Assembly: GCF_045528445.1 (NCBI RefSeq)
Contig: NZ_JBGQQU010000002.1
Span: 91,699 to 155,698 of the forward strand
Reading direction: 5' to 3'
DNA from: Desemzia sp045528445
GTDB taxonomy: Bacteria > Bacillota > Bacilli > Lactobacillales > Carnobacteriaceae
Length of the DNA: 64,000 nt
Position 1 is the first letter of the stretch. The number at the start of each line of letters is the position of its first letter. Made by a program: the position numbers and the translations under genes. Below are positions 53,315 to 62,054 of this stretch, in pieces. Under the pieces are notes generated by a model. It was not told where the DNA came from. It saw nothing but the letters and a program-made list of their open reading frames with translations, and did no database searches.

Positions 53315-55190
53315 ACCGATGTCTAAACCAACTGTTAGCCCATTAAAAATATTTAAACGAATCCTTTCGTATGCCACTAAGCAATACAAACTGCGGATCA
53401 TCATTGTTATCGTCAGTATTATTATCAGTGCAGCAACCAATGCGATCGGGATCAGTTTTACAAAGACATTGATCGATGACTACATCGCGCCGCTTCTGTC
53501 TCAACAAACTCCCGATTACTCTAATTTAGCGCGTATCATTGGTTTAATGGCGTTACTGTACCTAACTGGAGCAGTATTTACCTATATCTTTAACCGAACG
53601 ATGGTTACGGTATCCCAAGGAATCTTGAAAGATATTCGAGATGAAATGTTTACACATATGGAATCTCTGCCCATTCGTTATTTTGACAGCACTGCTACCG
53701 GAGATATTATGAGTCATTACACCAACGATACAGATACTCTGAGACAAATGATCAGTCAATCGATTCCACAGATTTTTTCTTCGCTGATCATGATTTTATC
53801 GATCATTATTGCGATGTTCATTATTAATGTTCCAATGACACTATTCGTTTTATGTATGGTTGGAATCATGGTAGCTGTTATCCGAACGATAGGCAGCAAA
53901 AGCGGTCGATTCTTCTCTATCCAACAAGCCGCATTAGGTACGTTAAATGGTTATGTAGAAGAGATGATCGAAGGACAAAAAGTCGTTAAAGTCTTTAACC
54001 ATGAAGACGAAGCTATTGCTGATTTTAGCAAATTGAATGAAGACCTTAGAGAAAATGCCACAAAAGCCAACACTTACGCCAATATTTTAATGCCGATCAT
54101 GGGAAACATCGGAAACTTTATGTATTTGTTGACAGCAGTTATGGGTGCGGTTCTTTCGATTACAGGTTTGACTGCTTTAACTGTAGGAAGTATTGCTTCT
54201 TTTGTTCAATTCACAAAAAGTATCACTATGCCTGTAGCACAGATTTCACAACAATTTAATGCGATTATTTTGTCCTTAGCAGGTGCGGAGCGTATTTTTA
54301 ATTTGTTAGATGAAAAACCAGAAGAGGATACTGGAACGATCGAGTTAGTCAATATCGTTAAACAAGCTGACGGGGCCATCGAAGAAGCAGATCACCGTAC
54401 AGGCAATTGGGCTTGGAAACAAAGCACTATTGCTAATGAACCGGTTTATAAAGAATTAACAGGTGATGTCCGTTTTAAAGATGTGACTTTTGGATACAAT
54501 TCCAACAAAACGATTCTTCACAAAATTAATTTATTTGCAAAACCAGGGCAAAAAATAGCTTTTGTAGGTGCAACTGGAGCAGGAAAGACAACGATTACCA
54601 ACTTGATCAATCGCTTCTACGATATTCAAGAAGGGACGATCACTTATGATGGTATTGATGTCAAAAAAATCAAAAAAGATGATCTTAGAAGATCTTTAGG
54701 GATCGTACTGCAAGATACGCATTTGTTCTCAGGAACGATCAAAGACAATATCCGTTATGGGCGATTAGATACGACAGATGAAGAGATTGAAGCTGCTGCT
54801 CGATTAGTAAATGCGGATTTCTTTATCCGACAATTGCCAAATGGGTATGATACAGAATTAACGGGTGATGGCGGTTCACTTTCTCAAGGACAAAGACAGT
54901 TGCTTGCAATTGCCAGAGCAGCCGTAGCGAATCCACCGGTATTGATTTTGGATGAAGCAACTTCAAGTATTGATACACGTACAGAATTCGTTGTGCAAAG
55001 TGGAATGGATGCTTTGATGAAAGGCCGGACTGTTTTTGTTATTGCTCATCGACTTTCAACCGTTCGAAATTCGGATGCGATCATGGTTATGGAGCAAGGT
55101 AGAATTATTGAACGTGGAAATCATGATGAGTTGATTTCTCAAAAAGGAGAATATTACCAACTTTATACAGGTGCGTTTGAAATGAACTGA
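53304..55190 (+). CDS. Heterodimeric ABC exporter, catalytic subunit
   Basis: Partner half-transporter of the LmrD/EfrB/YheH type, 628 residues: six membrane helices (about 30-325), an insertion of about 40 residues before the nucleotide-binding domain, Walker A GATGAGKTT (422-430), Walker B LDE (Asp550, Glu551) and His582 in IAHRLS. All catalytic residues are present. Its own signature is LSQGQ (526-530) rather than LSGGQ, which matches the partner's degenerate site. TTG start at 53304, with GGAGGG 7 bases upstream, overlaps the first gene; ATG 53319 is too far from the site. Confidence 0.93.
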   Translation: MKNKPMSKPTVSPLKIFKRILSYATKQYKLRIIIVIVSIIISAATNAIGISFTKTLIDDYIAPLLSQQTPDYSNLARIIGLMALLYLTGAVFTYIFNRTMVTVSQGILKDIRDEMFTHMESLPIRYFDSTATGDIMSHYTNDTDTLRQMISQSIPQIFSSLIMILSIIIAMFIINVPMTLFVLCMVGIMVAVIRTIGSKSGRFFSIQQAALGTLNGYVEEMIEGQKVVKVFNHEDEAIADFSKLNEDLRENATKANTYANILMPIMGNIGNFMYLLTAVMGAVLSITGLTALTVGSIASFVQFTKSITMPVAQISQQFNAIILSLAGAERIFNLLDEKPEEDTGTIELVNIVKQADGAIEEADHRTGNWAWKQSTIANEPVYKELTGDVRFKDVTFGYNSNKTILHKINLFAKPGQKIAFVGATGAGKTTITNLINRFYDIQEGTITYDGIDVKKIKKDDLRRSLGIVLQDTHLFSGTIKDNIRYGRLDTTDEEIEAAARLVNADFFIRQLPNGYDTELTGDGGSLSQGQRQLLAIARAAVANPPVLILDEATSSIDTRTEFVVQSGMDALMKGRTVFVIAHRLSTVRNSDAIMVMEQGRIIERGNHDELISQKGEYYQLYTGAFEMN

Positions 55191-55202
55191 TGAATAAATT
55201 TG

Positions 55203-55238
55203 AAAAGAGCTTTCCACTATCATGGAGAGTTCTTTTTT
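55203..55238 (+). terminator. Terminator after the ABC exporter operon
   Basis: AAAAGAGCTTTCC pairs with GGAGAGTTCTTTT (G-T pairs included), followed by T. Confidence 0.7.
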
Positions 55239-55364
55239 AGTTGAAGATAACGGGTATCTATCGACAAACAAAGATGAGTTTCTTTTCACCTGTGTGGCAA
55301 TTTATTGTATACTGTATAAGGAACGTAATAATATAGAATGGTTAAGCATAGAAAGAGGATTTAA

Positions 55365-55976
55365 ATGAATTTTTGGACAGATCAGACAAAAGCAACAGAA
55401 GGGATCGCTCAAGAGTTATTAGGATGCCTGCTGATCAAAGAAACAGACGAAGGGATAACATCAGGTTGGATCGTGGAAACTGAAGCTTACGTTGGAGAAT
55501 TTGATGAAGCTGCGCATAGTTTTGGATTGAGGAAAACGCCTCGCCTGAAAGCTATGTACCAACCTGCAGGAACAATCTATATTTATCACATGCATACCCA
55601 TACGATGTTGAACATTATTGCCAAAGAAGCTGGAAATCCCCAAGGAATATTGTTTCGAGCCATTGAGCCGTTCAGCGGTGTGGAGTTGATGGAAGAAAGA
55701 AGAAAAATGTCTGGGATTAATGTGACTAATGGACCAGGTAAATTAACGAAAGCCATGGGAATTACAAAAGAGGATTACGGAACATCGATTGGGGAAGCGC
55801 CATTGTATCTTTCAACACAGCAAAGACGTATACCTAAAGAAATTATTGCTACATCAAGGATCGGTATCCCGAATAAAGGGAAATGGACAGATGCACCGCT
55901 TCGTTTTATAGTAGCTGGTAACCCGTATGTATCGAGAAAAAAGGGACCTGTTGACTTGGATTTTGGATGGCAGTAA
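55365..55976 (+). CDS. 3-methyladenine DNA glycosylase (AAG/Mpg family)
   Basis: Removes alkylated and deaminated purines in base-excision repair, 203 residues. The AAG fold signature VETEAYVGEFDEAAHSF carries the catalytic Glu40, and IYHMHTHTMLNI, NGPGKLTKAMGI and RIGIPNKG follow. AAGAGG before the ATG. It starts a run with the DUF3013 gene (25 bases on), prmA and rsmE, though alkylation repair and methylation have no obvious link. Confidence 0.95.
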   Translation: MNFWTDQTKATEGIAQELLGCLLIKETDEGITSGWIVETEAYVGEFDEAAHSFGLRKTPRLKAMYQPAGTIYIYHMHTHTMLNIIAKEAGNPQGILFRAIEPFSGVELMEERRKMSGINVTNGPGKLTKAMGITKEDYGTSIGEAPLYLSTQQRRIPKEIIATSRIGIPNKGKWTDAPLRFIVAGNPYVSRKKGPVDLDFGWQ

Positions 55977-56001
55977 AAAATATAAGAGAGAAGGTACTCA
56001 G

Positions 56002-56490
56002 ATGAACAAAGACATGATCGATTATTTAGTAGCAATCTTGGAAGAAAATGAAGCGTCATTTGGCTGGGAAGTAAATTGGAATAAAAGACAACATGTGATC
56101 GAGTTGTTTGTGACTATTTACGCTGAAACTAATCCGGATATGGTAATCCAAGATATAGAAGGAACCGTAAATGAAGAAGAAGGCATTCAATTTGAAGACG
56201 TAATCTGTTTTTACGATCCAGAAAAATCGAAAATTTTGTTGGATGACTACTTACAAGCTTTCCCGTTTTCCGTTAAAAAGGGTATCGAACAAGGATTTTT
56301 GGATGCTGTCATCAAGGTATTGCGCTTAGTGGTTAGTGAGGGACAAACCAATTTAATGGAATTTGCGCAAAATCCCGATATTGAAACATTTGAGATGAAC
56401 TGGCAAGAAGAAAATTTCCACCAAACGATTGAGACATTAAAAGCTACCGATCGTTACGAAACTAAATTAGTCCCTTATCCAAAATTTTAA
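56002..56490 (+). CDS. DUF3013 family protein
   Basis: Uncharacterised acidic 162-residue cytosolic protein; I recognise the DUF3013 family by SFGWEVNWNKRQHVIELFV (about 17-35) and ICFYDPEKSKILLDDYL. Start ATG 56002 follows AGAAGG; a longer open frame overlapping the glycosylase gene is rejected. It lies directly upstream of prmA, a recurrent neighbourhood in Lactobacillales, so it may be linked to translation. No catalytic motif is evident. Confidence 0.85.
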   Translation: MNKDMIDYLVAILEENEASFGWEVNWNKRQHVIELFVTIYAETNPDMVIQDIEGTVNEEEGIQFEDVICFYDPEKSKILLDDYLQAFPFSVKKGIEQGFLDAVIKVLRLVVSEGQTNLMEFAQNPDIETFEMNWQEENFHQTIETLKATDRYETKLVPYPKF

Positions 56491-56520
56491 CGGCCTAAAA
56501 CGAGAGGAGTTAACAGCAGT

Positions 56521-57468
56521 ATGAAATGGAATGAAGTAAGTGTGCATACCTCAAATGAGGCCATCGAAGCTGTATCCAATATTTTTATTGAAGCAGGTTC
56601 GGGCGGAGTAGCTATTGAGAATGTACAAGATTTTTTATCCACTCCAGATGATGGATTTGGTGAAATACGGATTTTAGAAAATCAGCAATATGTAGCAGAA
56701 GGTTCCTTAGTGAAAGCTTATTTTCCTGAAACCACAAACTTGTTAGAGTTATTGCCTGAAATCAAGCAACGCATAGAACTATTGAAATCTTTTGGCTTGT
56801 CTATCGAACCGAATGTGATAGAAGTAAACGATGTTAAGGAAGAAAATTGGGCGTCAGCATGGAAGAAACATTATCATCCGCAACAAATTACGCGTTATTT
56901 AACGGTTGCTCCTCAATGGGAAGATTATCAGCCTGCAATGGATGGAGAAATCGTGATCAAATTAGATCCAGGTCTGGCATTTGGAACGGGAACTCATGCA
57001 ACGACACGCTTATCCTTACAAGCGTTGGAAACGTATATTAGAGGCGGAGAAACGATTTTAGATGTTGGGACAGGTTCTGGAGTTTTAAGTATCGCCAGCG
57101 TGGCTATGGGAGCTGCTGAAGTGCATGCGTTTGATTTGGATGAAGTGGCTGTGCGATCGGCTAAGGATAATGTAGCCTTAAATACCTTTGCAACAAACAT
57201 TCATGTGTCAGCGAATGATTTATTGAAGGGTATCGACAGGGAAGCGGAGATTGTTGTAGCCAATATTTTAGCTGAAATCATCGTGCCGTTGATTCCAGAT
57301 GCTTGGCGTGTATTGAAACCAAACGGCTTCTTTATCACTTCAGGCATCATAGAATCAAAAAAAGAGTTGATTTTAAAAGAATTGGCAAAACAAGGCTTCA
57401 CTATTTTGCAAGTTTTGCAAATGAAAGACTGGTTTGCGATTGTTGCTCAAAAAGTGGAGGAGGATTAA
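56521..57468 (+). CDS. prmA: Ribosomal protein L11 methyltransferase
   Basis: SAM-dependent enzyme trimethylating L11. The 315-residue protein has an N-terminal substrate-recognition domain (1-70) and a Rossmann methyltransferase domain with the typical LDPGLAFGTGTHATTRL (about 145-161), ILDVGTGSGVLSIA (about 178-191) and the VANILAEII motif (about 243-251). GAGAGGAG precedes the ATG. rsmE begins 4 bases after the stop. Confidence 0.97.
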   Translation: MKWNEVSVHTSNEAIEAVSNIFIEAGSGGVAIENVQDFLSTPDDGFGEIRILENQQYVAEGSLVKAYFPETTNLLELLPEIKQRIELLKSFGLSIEPNVIEVNDVKEENWASAWKKHYHPQQITRYLTVAPQWEDYQPAMDGEIVIKLDPGLAFGTGTHATTRLSLQALETYIRGGETILDVGTGSGVLSIASVAMGAAEVHAFDLDEVAVRSAKDNVALNTFATNIHVSANDLLKGIDREAEIVVANILAEIIVPLIPDAWRVLKPNGFFITSGIIESKKELILKELAKQGFTILQVLQMKDWFAIVAQKVEED

Positions 57469-57471
57469 GCG

Positions 57472-58233
57472 GTGCAGCGTTATTTCTTAACAGAACAGCC
57501 GTCTGACTACCAAACGGCTGAAATCATCGTTCAAGACGAACAGTACCACCACATGATTCGTGTCATGCGGATGAAAGAAAAAGAACAAGTTATTCTAGTA
57601 CTGCCAGATCACAAGGCCTTTAAAGCTGAGATCGCTCAAGTGCTGGAAGATGAAGTTCATTTGAAATGGGTAGCGGATGAAACGCAATCCAAAGAATTGC
57701 CTGCACGAATCACCATCGCCAGCGGATTGCCTAAAGGGGACAAGTTGGAATGGATCGTTCAAAAAGGGACGGAACTTGGGGCAAATGCTTTCCTGCCGTT
57801 CAAATCAGAGTACGCTATTGTCAAATGGGATCAGAAAAAAGCGGCTAAAAAACAAGAACGATTGAGCAAAATCGCTCAAGAAGCTGCTGAACAAGCTCAC
57901 CGGACGAAAGTACCAGAAGTAAAAGCGGTAGCTACGTTTACGGAGCTGTTGCAGCAAAGCGCTGAATATGATTTTTGCTTAGTAGCTTACGAAGAAAATG
58001 CTAAAAATGGAGAGATGCAAAATTTTCGTTCTACTTTGAGCCAATTGAATCCCGATGATACGGTCTTGATCGTGTTTGGTCCAGAAGGCGGGTTGTCTCC
58101 AAACGAGATCAGTCAATTGGAAGAACGAAATTTTACAGTTTGTTCACTGGGACCGCGTATTTTACGAACAGAGACAGCTCCTTTGTATGCTTTAGCGGCT
58201 ATTTCTTTTGCAATGGAGTTAAAAGGGCTGTAA
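57472..58233 (+). CDS. rsmE: 16S rRNA m3U1498 methyltransferase
   Basis: SPOUT-class methyltransferase, 253 residues. N-terminal PUA-like domain (1-70; QYHHMIRVMRMKEKEQV) and the SPOUT knot with VFGPEGGLSPNEI (about 201-213) and LGPRILRTETAPLYAL (about 224-239) that bind SAM. GTG start at 57472, with GGAGGAGG spanning the prmA end. The prmA-rsmE pair is a conserved rRNA/ribosomal-protein modification unit. Confidence 0.97.
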   Translation: MQRYFLTEQPSDYQTAEIIVQDEQYHHMIRVMRMKEKEQVILVLPDHKAFKAEIAQVLEDEVHLKWVADETQSKELPARITIASGLPKGDKLEWIVQKGTELGANAFLPFKSEYAIVKWDQKKAAKKQERLSKIAQEAAEQAHRTKVPEVKAVATFTELLQQSAEYDFCLVAYEENAKNGEMQNFRSTLSQLNPDDTVLIVFGPEGGLSPNEISQLEERNFTVCSLGPRILRTETAPLYALAAISFAMELKGL

Positions 58234-58238
58234 AAGTC

Positions 58239-58268
58239 TTGTTCAGTAAAACAAAAGTAAGGTATACT
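58239..58268 (+). promoter_or_regulatory. Possible deoC promoter
   Basis: TTGTTC (58239-58244), 18-base spacer, TATACT (58263-58268), 33 bases before the deoC GTG. Confidence 0.5.
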
Positions 58269-58300
58269 AAGAATGAGAATTCAGAAAAGAGGGATGTATC

Positions 58301-58984
58301 GTGGTAAAAAAGTTAAACAAATATATCGATCATACATTGTTAAAGGCTGACGCAACGGAAGAACAAATCAAAGTGTTGTGTGAAGAAGCTGCTGCACATC
58401 ATTTTATGTCAGTTTGTGTCAATCCTACTTGGGTCAAAAAAGCTGCAGCATACTTAAACGATTCAGACGTTGAAGTTTGTACAGTGATCGGTTTTCCTTT
58501 AGGAGCAACTACTTCTGAAGTGAAAGCTTTCGAAGCGAAAAATGCGATCCAAAACGGCGCCACTGAAGTAGACATGGTCATCAATATCGGAGCGTTGAAA
58601 GATAAAGACGATGCTGCTGTAGAACGAGATATTGAAGGCGTAGTAAAAGCTGCTGAAGGAAAAGCTTTAACAAAAGTCATCATTGAAACAAGCTTATTGT
58701 CAGATGAAGAAAAAATTCGAGCTTGCGAAATCGCGAAAAAAGCTGGAGCAGACTTTGTTAAAACCTCTACTGGTTTTTCAACCGGGGGAGCTACAGTAAC
58801 AGACATCAAATTGATGCGTAGTGCTGTTGGACCAGATTTAGGCGTTAAAGCCAGCGGCGGAGTTCGTACTGCTCAAGATGCTGCAGACTTTATTGAAGCT
58901 GGTGCTACTCGTTTAGGTTCATCAAACGGAATCGCTTTGCTGAACAACGAAGCTTCCGGATCAGATGCTTCAAGCAGCTATTGA
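58301..58984 (+). CDS. deoC: Deoxyribose-phosphate aldolase
   Basis: Class I aldolase splitting 2-deoxyribose-5-phosphate into acetaldehyde and glyceraldehyde-3-phosphate in deoxynucleoside catabolism. The 227-residue TIM barrel has the Schiff-base Lys154 in FVKTSTGF and the second Lys183 in GVKASGG, with Asp in EVDMVINIGAL. GTG start after AGAGGGATG. It stands alone here rather than with deoD or pdp. The relA promoter overlaps its stop codon. Confidence 0.97.
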   Translation: MVKKLNKYIDHTLLKADATEEQIKVLCEEAAAHHFMSVCVNPTWVKKAAAYLNDSDVEVCTVIGFPLGATTSEVKAFEAKNAIQNGATEVDMVINIGALKDKDDAAVERDIEGVVKAAEGKALTKVIIETSLLSDEEKIRACEIAKKAGADFVKTSTGFSTGGATVTDIKLMRSAVGPDLGVKASGGVRTAQDAADFIEAGATRLGSSNGIALLNNEASGSDASSSY

Positions 58985-59009
58985 AATAAACAACCATTCA
59001 GCGTATAAT
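58981..59009 (+). promoter_or_regulatory. relA promoter
   Basis: TTGAAA (58981-58986, overlapping the deoC stop), 17-base spacer, perfect TATAAT (59004-59009). A terminator hairpin follows at 59032-59059, before relA. Confidence 0.7.
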
Positions 59010-59031
59010 ACATGTGAGATTAAACAGTTGG

Positions 59032-59059
59032 ATAGCACTCGATTCGAGTGCTATTTTTA
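59032..59059 (+). terminator. Terminator between deoC and relA
   Basis: ATAGCACTC pairs with GAGTGCTAT around GATTC, then five T. It lies about 16 bases downstream of the predicted relA start point, so it may also attenuate relA. Confidence 0.8.
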
Positions 59060-59095
59060 TATACCGAATTAGTAAATTAAAGAGAAGGTGACAAA

Positions 59096-61309
59096 ATGCC
59101 TAAAAATAAAGAATATACAGCCAAAGAGGTTATTGCTCTAACCTTAACTTATATGAATAGTAACCACGTGGCTTTTGTCAAAAAGGCAAGCGATTTTGCT
59201 GGAAAGGCTCATGAAGGGCAGTTTCGTAAATCGGGCGAACCTTATATTACTCACCCTATCCAGGTAGCGGGAATATTAGCTGAATTAAAGATGGACCCCG
59301 TCACAGTAGCTACTGGATTCTTGCATGATGTAGTAGAAGACACAGATTATACTTTTGAAGACATTGCTAATGAATTTTCACAAGAAGTTGCTGAACTGGT
59401 CGATGGTGTAACCAAACTAGGAAAAATCCAATTTCAATCTCATGAGCAGCAACAAGCGGCTAATCATCGTAAAATGTTGTTAGCTATGGCAAATGACATG
59501 AGAGTGATCATGGTCAAGTTGGCAGACCGTTTGCACAACTTGAGGACCTTGAAATATCACCGGCCAGAAAAACAGCGCCGCATTGCTAACGAAACGCTGG
59601 AAGTCTATGCGCCCTTAGCAGATCGATTAGGGATCAACCGTATCAAGTGGGAATTAGAAGATACTTCGCTGCGTTATTTGAATCCACAACAATATTACCG
59701 TATCGTGCATTTAATGAGCTCAAAACGAGAAGAACGGGAACGTTACATTGCGAATGCTATTGCTGAAATACAAGAATCTGTGGATGATTTAAATGTGGAA
59801 GCGGAAATCACTGGACGGCCAAAACACATCTATTCTATTTACCGTAAGATGAGAGATCAGAAGAAACAATTTAATGAAATTTACGACTTGCTGGCGATAC
59901 GTGCAATCGTGGGTTCGATCAAAGACTGTTATGCGGTTTTAGGAGCGATCCATACGCGTTGGAAACCAATGCCTGGCAGATTCAAAGATTACATCGCGAT
60001 GCCTAAAGCAAACATGTACCAGTCTTTGCATACCACTGTTATTGGTCCTGGCGGCAATCCAGTAGAAGTACAGATTCGTACTGCAGAGATGCACCACATT
60101 GCTGAGTACGGGGTTGCGGCGCATTGGGCTTATAAAGAAGGTATCACGAAGAAAATAGATGACGAACAAGTCAGTAATAAACTGTCTTGGTTTAGTGATA
60201 TCATTGAATTGCAAGATGAATCGATAGATGCCAATGAATTTATGCAAAGTGTCAAAGAGGACATTTTTAAAGATAAAGTCTATGTTTTTACACCAAAAGG
60301 GGATGTTACGGAACTGCCATCTGGTTCAGGACCGTTAGACTTTGCTTACAGTGTGCATACTGAAATCGGAAATAAAGCAGTAGGAGCTAAAATCAATGGG
60401 AAAATAGTTCCATTGAACTACAAGCTGAAGACCGGGGATATTGTAGAAATTTTAACGTCTACCAATTCTTATGGACCTAGTCGTGACTGGCTCAACTTTG
60501 TTTCTACTTCTAAAGCAAGAAATAAAATCAAACGCTTTTTCAAATTACAAGACCGTGAACAAAATATCACCAAAGGTCGCGATTTGGTGGAGAAGCAGTT
60601 GTTAGAAATGGGTTTCCAACCAAAAGAATTCGTGAATAAAAGTAATATGAAAAAACTTTTGGAAAGATTTAATTTCACGACCGAAGATGATTTGCTTGCG
60701 GCAATCGGTTACGGCGAACTGACTGCTTTGGTAGTAGCCAATCGTTTGACGGAAAAAGAAAGACGCGATCGAAAAAATGATGAAAAATTCATGGAACTTG
60801 AAACGATCGAATTAAAACCCAAAAAAGCTGAACCAGAAAAAATGAAGATCCGACATGATGGCGGGGTGGTCATTCAAGGAGTAAACAATCTCTTAACTCG
60901 TTTGAGCCGCTGCTGCAGTCCTGTCCCAGGGGATGAAATCGTTGGTTACATTACCAAAGGCCGCGGTATTTCAATCCATCGTAAAGACTGTCCGAACGTA
61001 CATGCTTCACCAGAAGTCGAAGACCGATTGATCGAAGTAGAGTGGGAAGATACTTCAAATGCTGGAAAAGAATACAATGCTGAATTACAAGTTGAAGGAT
61101 ACAATCGTTCTGGTCTATTGAATGAGATTTTACAAGTTGTCAATACACAGACAAAAAATCTCAGCAATGTAAATGGCCGCATAGACAACAACAAGATGGC
61201 TACTGTTACGATGACGATCGGGATCGTCAACTTAAATCAATTAGAAAAAATCGTCGATAAAATTAAAAATATCCCTGATGTTTACACAGTTCGAAGAATT
61301 ACTTCGTAA
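59096..61309 (+). CDS. relA: Bifunctional (p)ppGpp synthetase/hydrolase Rel
   Basis: Long RSH enzyme controlling the stringent response, 737 residues. HD hydrolase domain with GFLHDVVEDT (His77, Asp78, intact), synthetase domain with GRPKHIYSIYRKM (about 241-253) and the RFKD motif (RxKD, typical of bifunctional Rel rather than RelA), then TGS (VYVFTPKGDV, about 396), a conserved-Cys domain with RCCSPVPGDEIVGYI and a C-terminal ACT domain. It should both make and degrade ppGpp. Own promoter; dtd follows after a 122-base structured gap. Confidence 0.98.
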   Translation: MPKNKEYTAKEVIALTLTYMNSNHVAFVKKASDFAGKAHEGQFRKSGEPYITHPIQVAGILAELKMDPVTVATGFLHDVVEDTDYTFEDIANEFSQEVAELVDGVTKLGKIQFQSHEQQQAANHRKMLLAMANDMRVIMVKLADRLHNLRTLKYHRPEKQRRIANETLEVYAPLADRLGINRIKWELEDTSLRYLNPQQYYRIVHLMSSKREERERYIANAIAEIQESVDDLNVEAEITGRPKHIYSIYRKMRDQKKQFNEIYDLLAIRAIVGSIKDCYAVLGAIHTRWKPMPGRFKDYIAMPKANMYQSLHTTVIGPGGNPVEVQIRTAEMHHIAEYGVAAHWAYKEGITKKIDDEQVSNKLSWFSDIIELQDESIDANEFMQSVKEDIFKDKVYVFTPKGDVTELPSGSGPLDFAYSVHTEIGNKAVGAKINGKIVPLNYKLKTGDIVEILTSTNSYGPSRDWLNFVSTSKARNKIKRFFKLQDREQNITKGRDLVEKQLLEMGFQPKEFVNKSNMKKLLERFNFTTEDDLLAAIGYGELTALVVANRLTEKERRDRKNDEKFMELETIELKPKKAEPEKMKIRHDGGVVIQGVNNLLTRLSRCCSPVPGDEIVGYITKGRGISIHRKDCPNVHASPEVEDRLIEVEWEDTSNAGKEYNAELQVEGYNRSGLLNEILQVVNTQTKNLSNVNGRIDNNKMATVTMTIGIVNLNQLEKIVDKIKNIPDVYTVRRITS

Positions 61310-61329
61310 ATTCAAGCAACAGGATACCG

Positions 61330-61400
61330 AAGCGCATTTTAAGACCAGCAAAGGAGGATATTAAAGTGTCCTTAATTTGCGGACTTAGAATGCGCTTTTT
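61330..61400 (+). terminator. Hairpin terminator/attenuator between relA and dtd
   Basis: AAGCGCATTTTAAG (61330-61343) pairs with CTTAGAATGCGCTT (61384-61397), one G-T pair, and GCAAA...AGGA with TCCT...TTTGC inside, then five T. The loop carries AAAGGAGG followed by a GTG-started 20-codon frame. Confidence 0.65.
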
Positions 61401-61428
61401 GTATGATAAGATGAGAAAAGGAGATTGA
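61366..61428 (+). CDS. Possible 20-codon leader ORF before dtd
   Basis: GTG at 61366 lies 7-8 bases after AAAGGAGG (61350-61357) and opens a 20-residue frame (MSLICGLRMRFLYDKMRKGD) ending TGA 61426-61428, three bases before the dtd start. It runs through the 3' arm of the hairpin, so ribosomes on it would block that hairpin. No conservation can be judged; it may be chance. Confidence 0.3.
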   Translation: MSLICGLRMRFLYDKMRKGD

Positions 61429-61431
61429 ACA

Positions 61432-61878
61432 GTGAGAGTAGTTATTCAACGATCAAAAAAAGCCTCAGTTTCTATAGATGATAAAATAGTAGGGGAAATC
61501 AATAAAGGTTTTGTACTTTTAATCGGTATCGAAGAGGCAGATACCAAAGAAGATGTAGACTATTTAGTACGTAAAATCAGTAAATTGAGAATCTTTGAAG
61601 ATGAAGAAGGAAAGATGAACTTGTCGTTAGCGGATGTTCAAGGGGAGATCTTATCCATTTCTCAATTTACCTTACATGCCAATACTAAAAAAGGAAATCG
61701 TCCTAGCTTTATTGATGCTGCCAGACCTGATAAAGCCATACCAATCTACGAAACGTTCAATCAGGAATTGAAAAATGCAGGGTTTACTGTAGCAACAGGC
61801 CAATTTGGGGCTGATATGCAAGTGGCACTAGTCAATGATGGTCCGGTAACGATCTTGATCGACAGCAAACAGAAATAA
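61432..61878 (+). CDS. dtd: D-aminoacyl-tRNA deacylase
   Basis: Proofreading enzyme that hydrolyses D-amino acids (and glycine) wrongly attached to tRNA, 148 residues. MRVVIQRSKKASVSIDDK opening, SQFTLHANTKKGNRPSF (about 79-95) and the NDGPVTILID end (about 135-144; the family cross-subunit Gly-Pro motif) are diagnostic. GTG start with AAAAGGAG upstream. The relA-dtd pair followed by an SH3/amidase gene is conserved with Bacillus and Staphylococcus, though here the amidase is convergent. Confidence 0.97.
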   Translation: MRVVIQRSKKASVSIDDKIVGEINKGFVLLIGIEEADTKEDVDYLVRKISKLRIFEDEEGKMNLSLADVQGEILSISQFTLHANTKKGNRPSFIDAARPDKAIPIYETFNQELKNAGFTVATGQFGADMQVALVNDGPVTILIDSKQK

Positions 61879-62004
61879 CGCACATTACAGAAGAAATCAA
61901 TAAAACCTTGTGATCGTTTTGCGGATTGTTTGAACAAAAGGTTTCGCAGTTAAGATAACTAAAAATACGTCTTGTGATTTCTTGTAATGATTACTTTTGT
62001 GATA

Positions 62005-62048
62005 AAAAAACAGACATCCACCAATTCAAGAAGTGGATGTCCGTTTTT
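62005..62048. terminator. Bidirectional terminator between dtd and the amidase gene
   Basis: AAACAGACATCCAC pairs with GTGGATGTCCGTTT (one mismatch), flanked by A and T tracts on both sides. Confidence 0.85.
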
Positions 62049-62054
62049 GTTTTT

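Noticed and set aside
59032..59059. A second CIRCE element (ATAGCACTC...GAGTGCTAT)
   Set aside because: The arms resemble CIRCE halves but the spacer is 5 instead of 9 bases and a T tract follows, so it is a terminator that happens to share the words.
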